From positions 18,019,578 to 18,083,577 of the forward strand of contig NC_086378.1 of the NCBI RefSeq assembly GCF_036588685.1: 64,000 nucleotides of DNA, read 5' to 3'. The stretch comes from Mytilus trossulus (Eukaryota > Mollusca > Bivalvia > Mytilida > Mytilidae). Position numbers and translations under genes: made by a program. This document shows, in pieces, positions 10,901 through 21,094 of the stretch (the stretch's first letter is position 1; each line of letters begins with the position of its first letter). The notes under the pieces were generated by a model, which saw nothing but the letters and a program-made list of their open reading frames with translations, was not told the origin of the DNA and searched no databases.

Positions 10901-13199
10901 TTGTTTATTTATTGGCCTTAGTTCATATGTAACTTGTACATGTAGTTAAACTACAATGATAAAGGTTTTTAAGATGAATATTGTTCTTGATTAATTTCTT
11001 TTGTTTCGAAAACTGTCAACATAAAACTTGGAACTATGAAAATGATCCCATAAACTTTTCTGTTCAATTATGTTATACATGTTATACAAGACATGAAGTA
11101 CATTTAAGTATATATGTGTAGATTTAGTGGCTAACCCAGTTACGTCCTTGTTGTTAAGGTAAATGCTTAGTAAAGATTTGAAAAATATAGTATTTGTAAA
11201 CATGTGGGAATCCACTTTGAAATCAATACACAGATTGAACCAAATGTTATGTAATTACTTAAATAAGCTTAAGATACTAATTACATAATGTAAGTGTTAT
11301 CAACAGCTTGAATTTGATAAATGTATCTTTCAGTTTTTATCAGATTCCTTTCATTAATGTTTCATAAGTTTTGATTTTAAAAGGAAATATATGCAAGAGT
11401 ATTTATCTAATAAGATAAATTATAAAACATGCTTCCTACAATGTACACATGTACATTCATAAAAGTTCAAACTGTATTAAATATACATGTTTTCATCTTT
11501 CAACACTTTAAAATTGTTAATACATATAACTCAGAAATGCAGAAATATACATGTAAGCAATAAAACATGATAAAAGTAAAAGTTAGTTTGTATAGAAATT
11601 TATACTTTTCCCATCTGTGTTCAATATTTATCATTTTTATAAAGAATACAGTTATTCTTTTAATTTTATCATGTATATTGAACTCTGTCTGACATATATA
11701 TTGATCACGTTTTTTATATGATTTATGATTGATAATATGAACAACAAAAATAACTTAAATATCTTGCAATAACCAATATTTTTTTCTTAAATGGGTTAAA
11801 ATAATATTTGAATATTATTCATAAGAAAATTTCAGGTTTAAATTATAGCAGAGACATATACAAATGTACATATGCACATGATATAACACCATATGACCAT
11901 TTACCATATATGTCATTGTCTGAGTATAGTAATTTTATTTTTATTTGGAATACATTGTAATACACAAAAGTGTTTACTGTTTGTCATAAAATTTTAATTT
12001 TTGGAGTATTACTAACAATCTCCATTAATTATAATTATTTTCATCATGTTCATGTATACATAAAATGTATGTTGTCTCATTAAAAAAATGTACCATTTTT
12101 TTTCAATTCATATTACTTTTCTTGTGCTTGTTAATCAAAACAGTAGCAAATTAATCTTAAATTCCATATTTGGTTTTGATGCATTGTTTGTTTTTGTTAT
12201 AATTCTTCAAACAATGAGAATATAATTATGTATACAAGTATTACCGTCCAACTTAGCAGGATCTTGTTCTACTGACAATTCCTCTGCAGGAGGTGGTGCA
12301 CCTTCTTCTTTATAACCTTGTAACCTCCGCTTCTTTAAAGGCAAAGATGATTCTGAAGACTCTTTAGTAGTCACTGCAAGTTTTTGTTTCAATGCCATTT
12401 GAGTTAATATTGAATCAACTGCTGACTGAGAAAGTTCAACACTTTCAGTACTAGCCAGATTAACAAGCTTAGATGCAATCTCCTTAGTAACTATGGTTTG
12501 TCCATCCACACCGTCAGATTTTACTTGGAATGGCAATTTCCCAGCTAATATTTTATTCAGGTCATTACTAGACAGGTTGTAAAGTCCATGGCCTGGTTTG
12601 TTGTGATCCACTTGTATAATACATTGCGGTGCAATTAACGGTTCAATTTGAATATATGATGGTGGCAAGTCTGGTTGCTGTACAACTTGATCTTCAACTT
12701 TCTTTGGCTCTTTATTGTGTAATTTTGGGGTTTCAACCTTTTTCATTTCATGGTTTGGGTTTCTTGGATTAATTGTCAATGATAAAACCTGGTCTGGTAA
12801 CTTGGTTTGTTTACTACTTGAAACGGCTAAAGTGGAAGCATATTTTGGTGATTTCTGTTTTTGTTTTATTGATGATGCTGCATTTTTGTCTTTTTCAGTC
12901 TGGGCTTTTTTACTTGATGGAGTCTGGGAATTTTTGGTCGCCCTGGTTCTGGTTTTTCCCTTTTTGTTGGCGTTACTTGTTGCTGACTTAGCATTGTTTT
13001 TTGTACCAACAGGTGTACTTTTCGGTACAGTTACGTTTGACCCAACACTTAAAGAAAATAATTCGTCTGAATTTGATGGCAAAAGAACCATAGATGATAA
13101 GCATGACATTGCCTCCGCGGCGGCAATACGATCTGCGTGTTCTTTTTCATCGATCTTTGTCGCCTCATTTTGTTTTTTCGATTTACGTCTGGTGGCCAT
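3639..13199 (-). CDS. BCL3: BCL3-like nuclear IkappaB, 7 coding exons
   Basis: Probable nuclear co-regulator that binds NF-kappaB p50/p52-type dimers through ankyrin repeats. Coding exons on the minus strand are 13199-12245, 10539-10413, 9198-9090, 8476-8278, 7845-7757, 6162-5923 and 4943-3639. All introns are GT-AG, the phases are compatible, and the total is 3024 nt or 1007 residues plus stop. Residues about 357-560 hold six ankyrin repeats in the BCL3 order: DGDLPLHIAV, then TPLHIAVELK, GETCIHIAVKS, NARNFDGLAPIHIAV, GKSGRTPLFYSVEGN and a degenerate last repeat. Basic clusters at 289-292 (KKRR) and 617-621 (RKRAR) suggest nuclear import. No DSGxxS degron of cytoplasmic IkappaBs is present. 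The N-terminal 318 residues are Lys/Ser-rich. The 434-residue tail is Asn/Gln/Ser-rich and much longer than in vertebrate BCL3. The BCL3 assignment rests on remembered family sequence; another atypical IkappaB is the alternative. Confidence 0.9.
4258..4387 (-). repeat. 30-bp coding minisatellite (10-residue repeats)
   Basis: Within exon 7 the pattern recurs every 30 bp, with unit starts near 4258, 4288, 4318, 4348 and 4378. It encodes about four imperfect decapeptides such as VSVPNSTPQR, VSIPNITKQS and VSGQNNTTQG. The exact 30-bp period keeps the frame open. Confidence 0.8.
5450..5725 (-). repeat. Diverged SINE-like repeat (family B relative)
   Basis: The stretch reads as a decayed reverse copy of a dispersed repeat seen better elsewhere in the window (21095-22090). 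Marks are the GTTTGAATGGTATTACA-like block, the GGGGCCCTTTATAGGTTGCTG block, and a terminal ACATCTTCTTATATG. It lies in the last intron of the BCL3-like gene. Confidence 0.55.
5923..10539 (-). CDS. BCL3: BCL3-like exons 2-6: ankyrin-repeat core
   Basis: Five exons (10539-10413, 9198-9090, 8476-8278, 7845-7757, 6162-5923) encode residues 319-573. Exon 2 ends DDDGD and its split Leu codon is completed by exon 3 to give the DGDLPLHIAV start of repeat 1. Exon 4 carries repeat 2 and most of repeat 3. Exon 5 carries repeat 4 (APIHIAVMKDNMEIVRFLLA). Exon 6 carries repeat 5 and a decayed repeat 6 (TAVMAAQARGFHEIASMLL) that lacks the TPLH signature. Intron phases are 1, 2, 0, 1, 0 and 0 through the gene. 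Every donor reads GT and every acceptor AG. Confidence 0.88.
6445..6543. repeat. Short palindromic element in intron 6
   Basis: An arm at 6445-6486 (AGATTATCGTTGATCATCTC onward) pairs with 6501-6543 as an imperfect reverse complement, with about 14 bp of loop. It is a MITE-type hairpin between exons 6 and 5 of the BCL3-like gene. Confidence 0.75.
6740..7570. repeat. Segment bounded by scattered TTTCGCCA words
   Basis: The word TTTCGCCA, or close variants, recurs within 6770-6835 and again within 7502-7570, in the same orientation, in T-rich surroundings. The interior (6840-7500) has no recognised gene. It lies in the intron between exons 6 and 5 of the BCL3-like gene. This may be an old element, but I found no inverted ends or target duplication. 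Confidence 0.35.
9228..9316. repeat. 50-bp tandem duplication near a splice acceptor
   Basis: CATACTATAGACCATGAAAA and the following bases occur at 9228-9266 and again at 9278-9316 with only one or two changes. The copies lie about 30 bp upstream of the acceptor of BCL3-like exon 3. Confidence 0.8.
12245..13199 (-). CDS. BCL3: BCL3-like exon 1: basic N-terminal region
   Basis: Encodes residues 1-318, starting MATRRKSKKQNE. This ATG is the first in the open frame, lies close downstream of the kappaB sites, and begins the conserved reading frame. The donor GTAATAC follows GAC G at 12244-12243. The region is Lys/Ser/Thr/Pro-rich to about residue 170. It then holds a more hydrophobic segment (LIAPQCIIQV; LNKILAGKLPFQV) and a KKRR cluster at 289-292. 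No known domain was recognised in it. Confidence 0.85.
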
Positions 13200-13330
13200 T
13201 TTGTGTAAATATTCAATATTAGAACAATGTGCACATGTGTAAATACTTATTCATTTTGTCCATTTGCAAATATCTTGTCACATCTGAAAATGAAACAAGC
13301 CTGGTTTTCCAGAAAATCTAACAAGCCTGG

Positions 13331-13347
13331 CTAGAATATATAATCTG
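13331..13347 (-). promoter_or_regulatory. Possible TATA element of the BCL3-like gene
   Basis: Read on the minus strand this is CAGATTATATATTCTAG, about 130-150 bp upstream of the ATG and downstream of two kappaB sites. The position suits a core promoter. The sequence is only TATA-like, and AT-rich DNA gives such matches by chance. Confidence 0.3.
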
Positions 13348-13377
13348 CTTGACCTCCATGGTAAAATAAAGCATCTT

Positions 13378-13388
13378 GGGAAAATCCC
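13378..13388 (-). promoter_or_regulatory. kappaB site 1 (GGGATTTTCCC)
   Basis: The plus strand reads GGGAAAATCCC; the minus strand reads GGGATTTTCCC and matches the NF-kappaB consensus GGGRNYYYCC in full. It lies about 180 bp upstream of the BCL3-like start codon. Confidence 0.6.
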
Positions 13389-13439
13389 TACACCATGTGA
13401 TCATTTAAACCAATCACAATCTCTAGATTTTATAATTCG

Positions 13440-13449
13440 GGGATTTCCC
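13440..13449 (-). promoter_or_regulatory. kappaB site 2 (GGGATTTCCC on plus strand)
   Basis: GGGATTTCCC, preceded by another G, is a full match to GGGRNWYYCC. It lies about 240 bp upstream of the BCL3-like start codon and about 60 bp from the first site. Paired kappaB sites at a BCL3-type promoter fit the known autoregulation of IkappaB-family genes. Function here is inferred. Confidence 0.6.
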
Positions 13450-13816
13450 TAATAGCAATCGGACTGAGTCGTGGTACATGTCTATAAATAGACTTCGCCA
13501 TGTTATTCATCATATAGTTCAAACTGATTAATTGAATATATTTTTTTCTTTTTCAGATTTTTGTTTATGGTTCCTTATTTCAATTGAAAGAAATATAAAC
13601 ATTTCATATCTTATTTCTTCCAGTTTTATCATGTGATTATTTGTTGCTTGATAAAACAGGAGTTGTTCTATAAATAGGATAGGTGGTTATTTTGCTATAG
13701 TCATTTTCTTATTTCTTTTTATAGTTATTATCTGAAAACTGCCATCGTTACATGTAACACTTTCTAAATTTGCTCTCAGAAGTTTTCGAATTGTAATACT
13801 AAAATCAAATGTGATA
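13450..13816. other. Upstream region of the BCL3-like gene
   Basis: No repeat or coding frame was recognised. A TATAAATA string lies near 13482-13489. Distal promoter sequence is possible. Confidence 0.3.
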
Positions 13817-14095
13817 TTATCAGATCATTACATGGCATTTTCCATATCGCATGTATAGCCCTATGTTCAATATCAGCCCAAGAGCCGCATATGGCTCGAG
13901 GGCTGATATTGACAGAGGGCTGATGATACAATAATCATGCGATATGGAAAAAGACATGTTATGATCGTTTTATCATATGCTTCAACAGTGGAGAAACATT
14001 ATAGTTTAGATATTGATCATTTTACGTAGTTCCTAAATAGAAGTTCAAAAGGTGAAAAGTTCATGCGGCTCATGGGCTGATATTGAACCACGCAT
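13817..14095. repeat. Nested palindromic repeat
   Basis: The outer arms, about 13819-13853 and 13934-13970, are imperfect reverse complements around CCATATCGCATG. Inside them, TCAATATCAGCCC and GGCTGATATTGA at about 13868-13910 form a second palindrome around GAGCCGCATATGGCTC. A further GCGGCTCATGGGCTGATATT block follows at about 14063. This is probably a MITE-like family of its own. Confidence 0.7.
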
Positions 14096-14231
14096 AATAT
14101 ATTTACCAAAAATAGATATTTTAGAAAATAATTTAGAAATATTTATCATTATGATGTGACAATCATAAAACAATTGTTTGTGAAAAATTAGTTTCATTTC
14201 TTTCTTTCTTATTCATGTTAATTTTAAATGT

Positions 14232-14840
14232 AATAGAATTGAAAATGGCCCTGAAATGGGGAATGTATCAAAGGGACAACCATCCGACCATAGAGCAGAC
14301 AACAACTGAAGGCCACCAACGGGTCTTATAGCAAGAAACTCCAGCACCCGGAGGCGTCCTTCAGCTGGCCCATAACAAATATGCATACTAGTTCAGTGAT
14401 AATGGAAGTCATACTAAGCTTCGAATTATATACACAAGAAACTAAAATTAAAAATATTACCAGACTTACAAAGGTCAGAGGATCCTGATCTGGGACAGGC
14501 GAAAATTGCGGCGGGGTTAAACATGTTTTTGAGATCTCAACCCTCCCCTATACCTCTATCCAATGTAGAAAACGCAAAAAATACGCACAGTAAAACTCAG
14601 TTTAAGAGAAGTCCGAGTCCGATGTTAGAATATGAACAAAAGAAAATAAACAAAATGACAATGACACATACATTACAACAGACTACTATAGCAGTTACTG
14701 ACATGCCAGCTCCAGACCTTAAGTTAAACTGATTGAAAGATTATGTCTTCATCATATGAATATCAGGCACACTCCCTCTAGTTAGGGTTTTAGTGTTATA
14801 CCATCATGAAATAGATGAGAAGAACATAACGTTACCCGTC
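14232..14840 (+). repeat. Dispersed repeat family A, longest copy
   Basis: The copy begins AATTGAAAATGGCC/TGAAATGGGGAATGT. Landmarks are GACCATAGAGCAGACAACA, GGAGGCGTCCTTCAGCTGGC, GGACAGGCGAAAATTGCGGC and a late AATATCAGGCACA block. Shorter copies occur at 35185, 37303, 39390, 48099 and, reversed, 56576. It encodes nothing recognisable, and the open frame inside it is incidental. Confidence 0.85.
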
Positions 14841-15328
14841 TTTGATTAAAATAAAACCCTGTCAGGTAATGTAATAAATTGACATGTATGCGTAATGCTT
14901 TGCTTAAACCCAAATATCAGTTTAAGGGTATATGGACTCAGTAATCTTTGCCGGTTCAGTCAATTTGATTAAGACATATTTTAAGCAATACTGGATTTTC
15001 AAGCCTAGCCCTGGAATAATGTTTAATTACACAATATCTAACAAGGAACAAATCAAAAGGGTTATCACACTTTGTAAACTAAGATTGAGAGCACACAATC
15101 GTGCCCATGGCAGGAAAAGGGCATTAGTAAGCTAGGTTTACCACCGATGAACGAATTTGCAATGTAAGTTATAATCGGGTGGGATAGAAGATGATTATCA
15201 CTTTTTATCGAAATGTAAAATGTATTCTAACTTTAGAATAAGTTTTTAAAATATTATATGTAATTTGAGACTACTAGTACTTTAACAATAATAATGTGTT
15301 ATAGTTAAGTAGTGTCAGATTGAATATA

Positions 15329-16384
15329 CGGTCTTACCGGCGTTTTGCATTTGCGCCGATCTGCATTTCATTTGCGCCGATTTTTTCTTTCATTTGCGCC
15401 GATTTTTTTTTCCATTTGCGCCGATTTTTTTTTCATTTGCGCCGATTTTTTTTTCATTTGCGCCGATTTTTTTTTTTCCATTTGCGCCGATTTTTTTACA
15501 GGTAAATAACAGGTAAATTGCAGGTGAAATGATATAAGAAGATGTGGTATGAGTGCCAATGAGACAACTCTTTATCCCAGTAATGTTATTTTCATTTATC
15601 ATTAAAGACCTATTCCGTTAGCCAGTTGTACATATGTTATGAATTGTCATGCAATCATAACATGTATATAACTGTTGTCTCCTGCTTAAAATCAAGAAGT
15701 AAAAACCTAAGATAAAAGTAATTTGTTTATACTAAAATGACGAATTAAAAAAATATGTACAGCATTCAAATCCATAAAAACGGAATACATTCAAATCATA
15801 AATCTGTTCTTTCCGAGTATGTTTAGACAACACATCTTTCTTATGATTTCGTCTCTTCTATTTTTGGCGTAATTGTCGATAATGAAGGCCACCTTTTCTT
15901 TGTCTGACATACGTACTGGTGGGGGTATTTCTAGAGATAGCATTTTCTCACAATGGAGCTATTCAACCAAGAGTTCCAAATGGTGAAGTTGAATTCATCC
16001 CTTCGTTAATTTTATGGACGCTATCACGAATTGGTTTACCATTATGCGGAATGGGTACTTGTACGTTGTCTAAGAATGTATGACATTTGTCATCAGAAGG
16101 AGTGGAGCGTCAGGCAATGTCAAACGTAAAGCAGTCATCGATTTCATTTAGGGAAAGGAATGGTAACCCGAAACATTGGGATAGCCATTTACCAATTGCA
16201 ATGTCACTTGACTTGTCTTTATACTCTCTGCTCAACCACTGTAAAAGTATGGTCTTACCTGTAACCTACCTGTAAATCCAATTAGGAAAAATATAAAATC
16301 GGCGCAAATGAAAACATGATATCGGCGCAAATGAAAGAATGAAAAATTTCAAAATCGGCGCAGATGTCATACGCCCGGTCTTAC
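15329..16384. mobile_element. Mutator/foldback-like element with 9-bp target duplication
   Basis: The element body is 15338-16375. It is flanked by identical 9-mers CGGTCTTAC at 15329-15337 and 16376-16384. The left end (CGGCGTTTTGCATTTGCGCC) and the reversed right end (GGCGTATGACATCTGCGCC) are similar. The left terminus carries seven copies of TTTGCGCCGAT in T-rich spacers (15347-15495). The right terminus carries three copies in the opposite orientation (16297-16366). The interior holds a family B fragment near 15533-15578 and a transposase-like relic at 15963-16265. A 9-bp duplication is typical of Mutator-like and Foldback elements. The class call is inference; the ends and duplication are seen directly. 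Confidence 0.8.
15963..16265 (-). pseudogene. Transposase C-terminal relic, possibly MULE-type
   Basis: On the minus strand a 300-bp frame reads through with one internal TGA at 16112-16110. It contains LLQWLSREYKDK, IGKWLSQCFGLPFLSLNEID and, past the stop, SDDKCHTFLDNVQVPIPHNG. The pattern IGKWL..xFGLPFL..xEIDDCF resembles the C-terminal part of Mutator-like transposases or related transposon proteins as I recall them. There is no catalytic core, so the element cannot move itself. It could instead be a captured host fragment. Confidence 0.5.
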
Positions 16385-17486
16385 AAGTCATAGTGGGAAT
16401 CAGGTAAAGTGACAAACAATAGACAAATAACAATAAAGACTAAAAATAAATGAGAAACATGATTCCCAAATATCGGGATTTATATCAGAGGGTAACATAT
16501 TTAACTTGCCTCTTGCAAAGGACTCGCCGTCTGAATAATTTGACATGAAGACAAGCTTTTGTTTTTGAAATTTCTAACATGAGGCGTTTCACTTAATTTG
16601 GTTACAGAATGTAAAAAATTTCCTAGTAGAATTCCTATTAGTGATAGTGCATTCTGTTTCTACCTATCTTTTAACTTTTTTTAAAAATTGTTTTCAAGAT
16701 AAAAAAAATCAAACTTCCTAAAAGGAAGCTGACGATTTAACCATATTCATGATATTGCTTTTCTTGTAGATTTCACTATGCTGACTATTTTTGCTCTATA
16801 AATGGTCTCTCTATTTACTTTATATTTTTTTCAAATGTCCCAAAATGTGTTAAAATTGCAATATAAATATGTAAATAGTTTGTTGACAATTTAGGCCATG
16901 CAGTCAAGTCTTATTTGAAGATCTTACAGTGCTGAAAACTCTCTCATTCTATTGTGGTTTCCACATGAATACAAAAGTTGGTAAAAATCTTTTTAAAAGA
17001 GTAAAAACCTCTCTACAGGGTGAATTGAGGATTTCGGTCATGTTGACTTAATTACTAGTATACACCATAATTATTAAAGTACAAAAAATTATTATAGATA
17101 TAACTTGTCCTGCTTATCCTTTTCAGCAAGTTAGATATGCTCAAACTGTATTAATTTTTTGACATATTAACAAATCAACATAAATGGATAACATTTTAAC
17201 GAATCTTAAAAAAAATAATTATGTATGCTCTCTCTGGTTCCCCTTTTCAAACCATGAACCCTTCTTATTAGTCTCAAAAAATATTATTGGCATATTCCAT
17301 CAGTTATATCATGAAACGAAACAGTATAATAATGTTAGCAGATATTAAAGCAGTAGGATGACACGAGGTCATGACAGTCTGTGACCCATTTCTGTCAGAT
17401 TTCAGAAAAATTTAGAAAAAGGGAAAATAAGGAAATTTTTGAAACTGTCTGCCAAATCTCTTTAAAGTCTACTCAATTTCATTTTT
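16385..17486. other. AT-rich intergenic DNA, nothing recognised
   Basis: No coding frame or known repeat stands out between two mobile elements. Confidence 0.4.
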
Positions 17487-18768
17487 AGCTCACCTGGCTT
17501 ATGTCATCACTTGGCGTCCGTCGTCGTCCGTCGTTCGTCGTCTGCCGTCTGTCGTCGTCGTCGTGGTCTGTCGTCGTAAACTATTTCAAGAATCTTCTCA
17601 TCTGAAACTACTAGGCCAAATACTTCCAAACTTTAACTGAATGTTCCTTAGGGTATCTAGTTTATAAATTGTATCCGAAGTTTTGATCTATCAACAAACA
17701 TGGTCGCCATTGCTTAAAATAGAACATAGGGGTCAAATGCAGTTTTTGGCTTATATCTCAAAAACGAAAGCATTTAGAGCAAATCTAACATGGGTAAAAA
17801 TGTTCATTAGGTCCAGATCTATCAGCCCTGAAATTTTCAGATGAATCAAACAACCCATTGTTGGGTTGCTGCCACTTAATTGGTAATTTTAAGGAAATTT
17901 TGCAGTTTTTGGTCATTATCTTGAATATTATTATAGATAAAGATAAACTGTAAACAGCAAAAATGATCAGCAAAGTAAGATCTACAAATAAGTTAATATG
18001 ACTTAACCAAATTCAACAAAACTTCAACTGAATGATCAGTAGGGTGTATTAAATAAAGTTTGTGTTTCATTTTCTATTTCGTCAAAAAAACATGGCCGTC
18101 ATGGCTAAAAATAGAACACAGCGTAAAATGCAGTTTTTGGCTTATATCTCAAAAACTACAGCATTTAGAGCAAATAAGACAAGAAGTTAAAGTATTTATA
18201 AGGTCAAGGTCTACTTGTCCTGGAATTTTCAGCCCAATTGGGTAACTGGTTTTTCAGGTATAATGCCCCTGAATTGATGATTTTAAAGAAATTTTGGAGT
18301 TTTCGGTTATTATCTTGAATACTGTTATAGATACAGATAAACTGTTAATAGCAAAAATGTCAAGCAAAGTAAGATCTACAAATAAGTCACTTTGACCAAA
18401 ATTGTCAATTGACCCCTTATGGAGTTATTGCCCTTTAAAGACTTTTTTTCACAACTTGTTCATCATACTTACTTTAAAAAATCTTTTCCTTTGAAACTGC
18501 TGTATCAATTTCGGCCAAACTTAGGCTAAATGAGTTTCAGAGTATATATATCTAGTATAAATTTTATATTTTATTTCCTTGTATGTCAAGAAACATAGCT
18601 CTTATGGCTAAAATAGAACATAGGATAACATAAATTTTGTTTTGCTTTTGAAGAAAATAGGACGATTCAAAGAACATTTAAATAAATTGAAAAGCCAAAA
18701 TAATCAATGATGAGAGATTTAACCAAAAATATTAAGGTGAGCGATTCAGGCTCTTGAGAGCCTCTTGT
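17487..18768. mobile_element. AGCTCACCT-end non-autonomous element (family E)
   Basis: The unit starts AGCTCACCTGGC at 17487 and ends with the matching inverse AGGTGAGC at 18735-18742, followed by the short palindrome AGGCTCTTGAGAGCCT. A run of CGTC-type triplets follows the left end (about 17515-17575). The interior has two or three diverged blocks sharing TTTTTGGCTTATATCTC and GTAAGATCTACAAATAAGT, so it arose partly by internal duplication. No transposase is present. Confidence 0.7.
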
Positions 18769-18899
18769 TATTTTATTCACAATACAGATTAATCATTTTA
18801 GATTGTTAGAAATTCTTTAGATTTTTTAGATAAAATGCATTCTTTTGATGGTATATTTAAATCAGTTGACAGTTATAATTGTTAGTTTAAACATATATG

Positions 18900-19237
18900 T
18901 TTATAGTGGATTGGGAAACAAGTTTTGCAACTTATATTAATCCCTTTCCACTTTGCCGGTGCGAGTGCTGCCTTGTAGCGGCATTAGCCTACTCTTTTTC
19001 GAAATCTACAAGGGTGTCTTTAACGTGCAAGAGATATGGCTCTCTCTTAACACGGGTCAGCCATTTATCGTCCCCTTCCGACGGACTATCATCGTTTTCT
19101 TAAGACCATACTCGCAAATGATGTCAAGGGAGAGCCGAAAATCGAGTTCCTGAAATTTTCATCCCGAACGGGAATCGAACCAGAAACCTTTCTGTTAGTA
19201 GTCCGATGCACTAACCACTACACCACGGCTCTCAGTA
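18900..19237 (-). repeat. tRNA-derived SINE
   Basis: Read on the minus strand from 19237, the head is tRNA-like: GAGAGCCGTGGTGTAGTGG, an A-box-like TGGTGTAGTGGTTAG and a B-box GGTTCGATTCC near 19170. The body follows to about 18900 (TTCGAAAAAGAGTAGGCTAA region). The head is not a functional tRNA, because the acceptor stem is not closed. Confidence 0.75.
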
Positions 19238-19540
19238 CCAGTTATAATTGTTCTACTCTCTACACTACACTTCCACACAATCCTACCAAGACAAAAATTT
19301 CATATTTAATAAAATGTTCTTTTGAAAAATCTCTTTGCAAATGGATTGCTGTAACTTGTTTAAATACTTTTCTGTAACGAAAAAGGAAAGTAGTATACAA
19401 GCTATACTTAATGGAAATGTGGAGATATGATTGAAGCTTTATATCTTCTCCTGGAGAATATATATTTTCCGGACTATATATACGTTTCGGCGACAAAGTG
19501 TATCGACAGGTAGTAGGTATTCTAATGGACACTTGATACG

Positions 19541-19793
19541 GTGCTTTTTGTCCGCAATTTGCTTTTTGTCCGCTTTTGCTTTTTGTCCGATTATTTTGCT
19601 TTTTGTCCGATACTTTTGCTTTTTGTCCGTTGCTTTTTGTCCGTTTTGCTTTTTGTCCGATAATTTTGCTTTTTGTCCGATACTTTTGCTTTTTGTCCGT
19701 TGCTTTTTGTCCGTTTTGCTTTTTGTCCGATAAATTTGCTTTTTGTCCGACACTTTTGCTTTTTGTCCGTTGCTTTTTGTCCGTTTTGCTTTT
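19541..19793 (+). repeat. Left terminal array of GCTTTTTGTCCG words
   Basis: About 14 copies of the 12-bp word stand in a higher-order order. Words are spaced by AT-A-TTTT, ATACTTTT, T and TTTT, giving a unit of about 70 bp that repeats roughly three times. The array stops inside a word, where AGCTCACCTGG (family E) begins. Long open frames in all three phases are artefacts of the repeat. Confidence 0.9.
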
Positions 19794-20110
19794 TAGCTCA
19801 CCTGGACCATAGGACTAAGTGAGCTTTTCTCATTTTCTCATTATTCGTCGTCGTCATTAATTTTTACAAAAATCTTCTCTTCTGAAACTACTAGCAAAAT
19901 TAAAGCAAACATGGCCAAAATCATCCTTAGGGTATTTAGTTTCAAAAAAGTATCCGATGACCCCGCCCAATAATTAAGATGGCCGCAATGTCTAAAAATA
20001 GAACATCGCATAAAATGAAGATTTTGGCTTATATATCTGAAACAAAGCCATAGAGACAATCTAACAAGGGATAAGAACATTTCGCCTCATAAAATAATGT
20101 GGACCAGTCA
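19794..20110 (+). repeat. Truncated family E copy abutting the word array
   Basis: Starts AGCTCACCTGGACCATAGGA, carries the CGTCGTCGTC run and the TTTTGGCTTATATATCTGAA block seen in the 17487-18768 element, and fades by about 20110. Confidence 0.7.
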
Positions 20111-21094
20111 GAACTTTTCATGTGGGACAATATGAGCTCTTAATTTCAAAAAATGTGGGACAATCGGGAATAAGCCCTACAGACTTGAGCAATTCTAAAA
20201 TAAACACTGTTGATGGATCTCTTTTAAATTTTCTATTAAAAAGTGTTTTACATTTACGAATGCACTATAGTGTATCTGTATCTAAAATATTAAACGCATT
20301 TATTTCGTGATAGAAATTAAGTAAATGCTTAAGTAACCATTTTATTACTTTTCCCCCTCTTTTCGAGTTTGTCAAAGAAAAATAAACTAATTTGTTGAAA
20401 ATGCTGTTGTGTTAGCCAAAGTTTCCTTAATCTTATTAATTGAATAACCTCGAACTTCCTCGTCATTTGGATATAGTTGCTAAATAATTCCGAAATGTAT
20501 GGATTAATACAGTTTATCTAAATAAATAGCTACACATGTATTACTAAACTTTGTGATAGTGTTCCAAAAATGAAGTTTGTTTGTTTGTTATATTTGTAAT
20601 ATTTGTAATGTTTAAGAAAAATAAAGTTGTTGAAAATATGACGAAAATATTACCAGACTTAAAAAAGTTTTTTTTTAACTGAAATGTTGCAAAATATTTT
20701 GGAGCGACTGTCAATCGGCCATTCGCATATAAGTGCAAATGATGACTATATATTATTAGCGGGAAGAAGAAACTGTGCGTTTAAGCAATAACATGTCGTA
20801 AATATGTGCACTTCCACATGTAGCAAACGCCGACACCATTTAACATAATGATAAAACTATTCAAACGAGAAAACCATTGATTTACAAAACACTATACGAC
20901 AAACAAATACAGAAACAAACAACAACTATTGAATTACAGATTGAAACTCCGTTCCTGACTTATTCGTATGATTATCATATATAATATTTAGCGCGGTTAA
21001 ACATCAATTTAGAATTTCAATAACGAAACCATCACTCAAGGATTATTTGATTTGATAAATTTCTAAACTATTCTAAAGTTTCGAGCATATAAAA
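20111..21094. other. Interior of large element, nothing recognised
   Basis: AT-rich, no coding frame, no known repeat. A short TTTGTAATATTTGTAATG repeat lies near 20593. Confidence 0.35.

Noticed and set aside
12715..13242. Plus-strand 175-codon frame opposite BCL3-like exon 1
   Set aside because: Antisense shadow; Phe/Leu-rich composition from a Lys/Ser-rich coding strand.
14523..14732. 69-codon frame inside a family A repeat
   Set aside because: The frame is not kept in other copies and encodes no known domain.
15320..15602. Open frames with FHLRR or KIGANEK repeats
   Set aside because: Translation of the TTTGCGCCGAT word array on either strand; no start context or flanking coding sequence.
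16087..16275. Plus-strand frame in the 1.04-kb element
   Set aside because: The opposite strand gives the transposase-like reading with a recognisable motif pattern; this one is its shadow.
19156..19237. Possible tRNA gene on the minus strand
   Set aside because: A and B boxes are present, but the acceptor stem does not close and a SINE body follows directly.
19431..19812. Long open frames rich in Phe/Cys/Leu across the left word array (both strands)
   Set aside because: They arise from the 12-bp word, which lacks stops in several frames; the same happens in the right array at 28656-29016.
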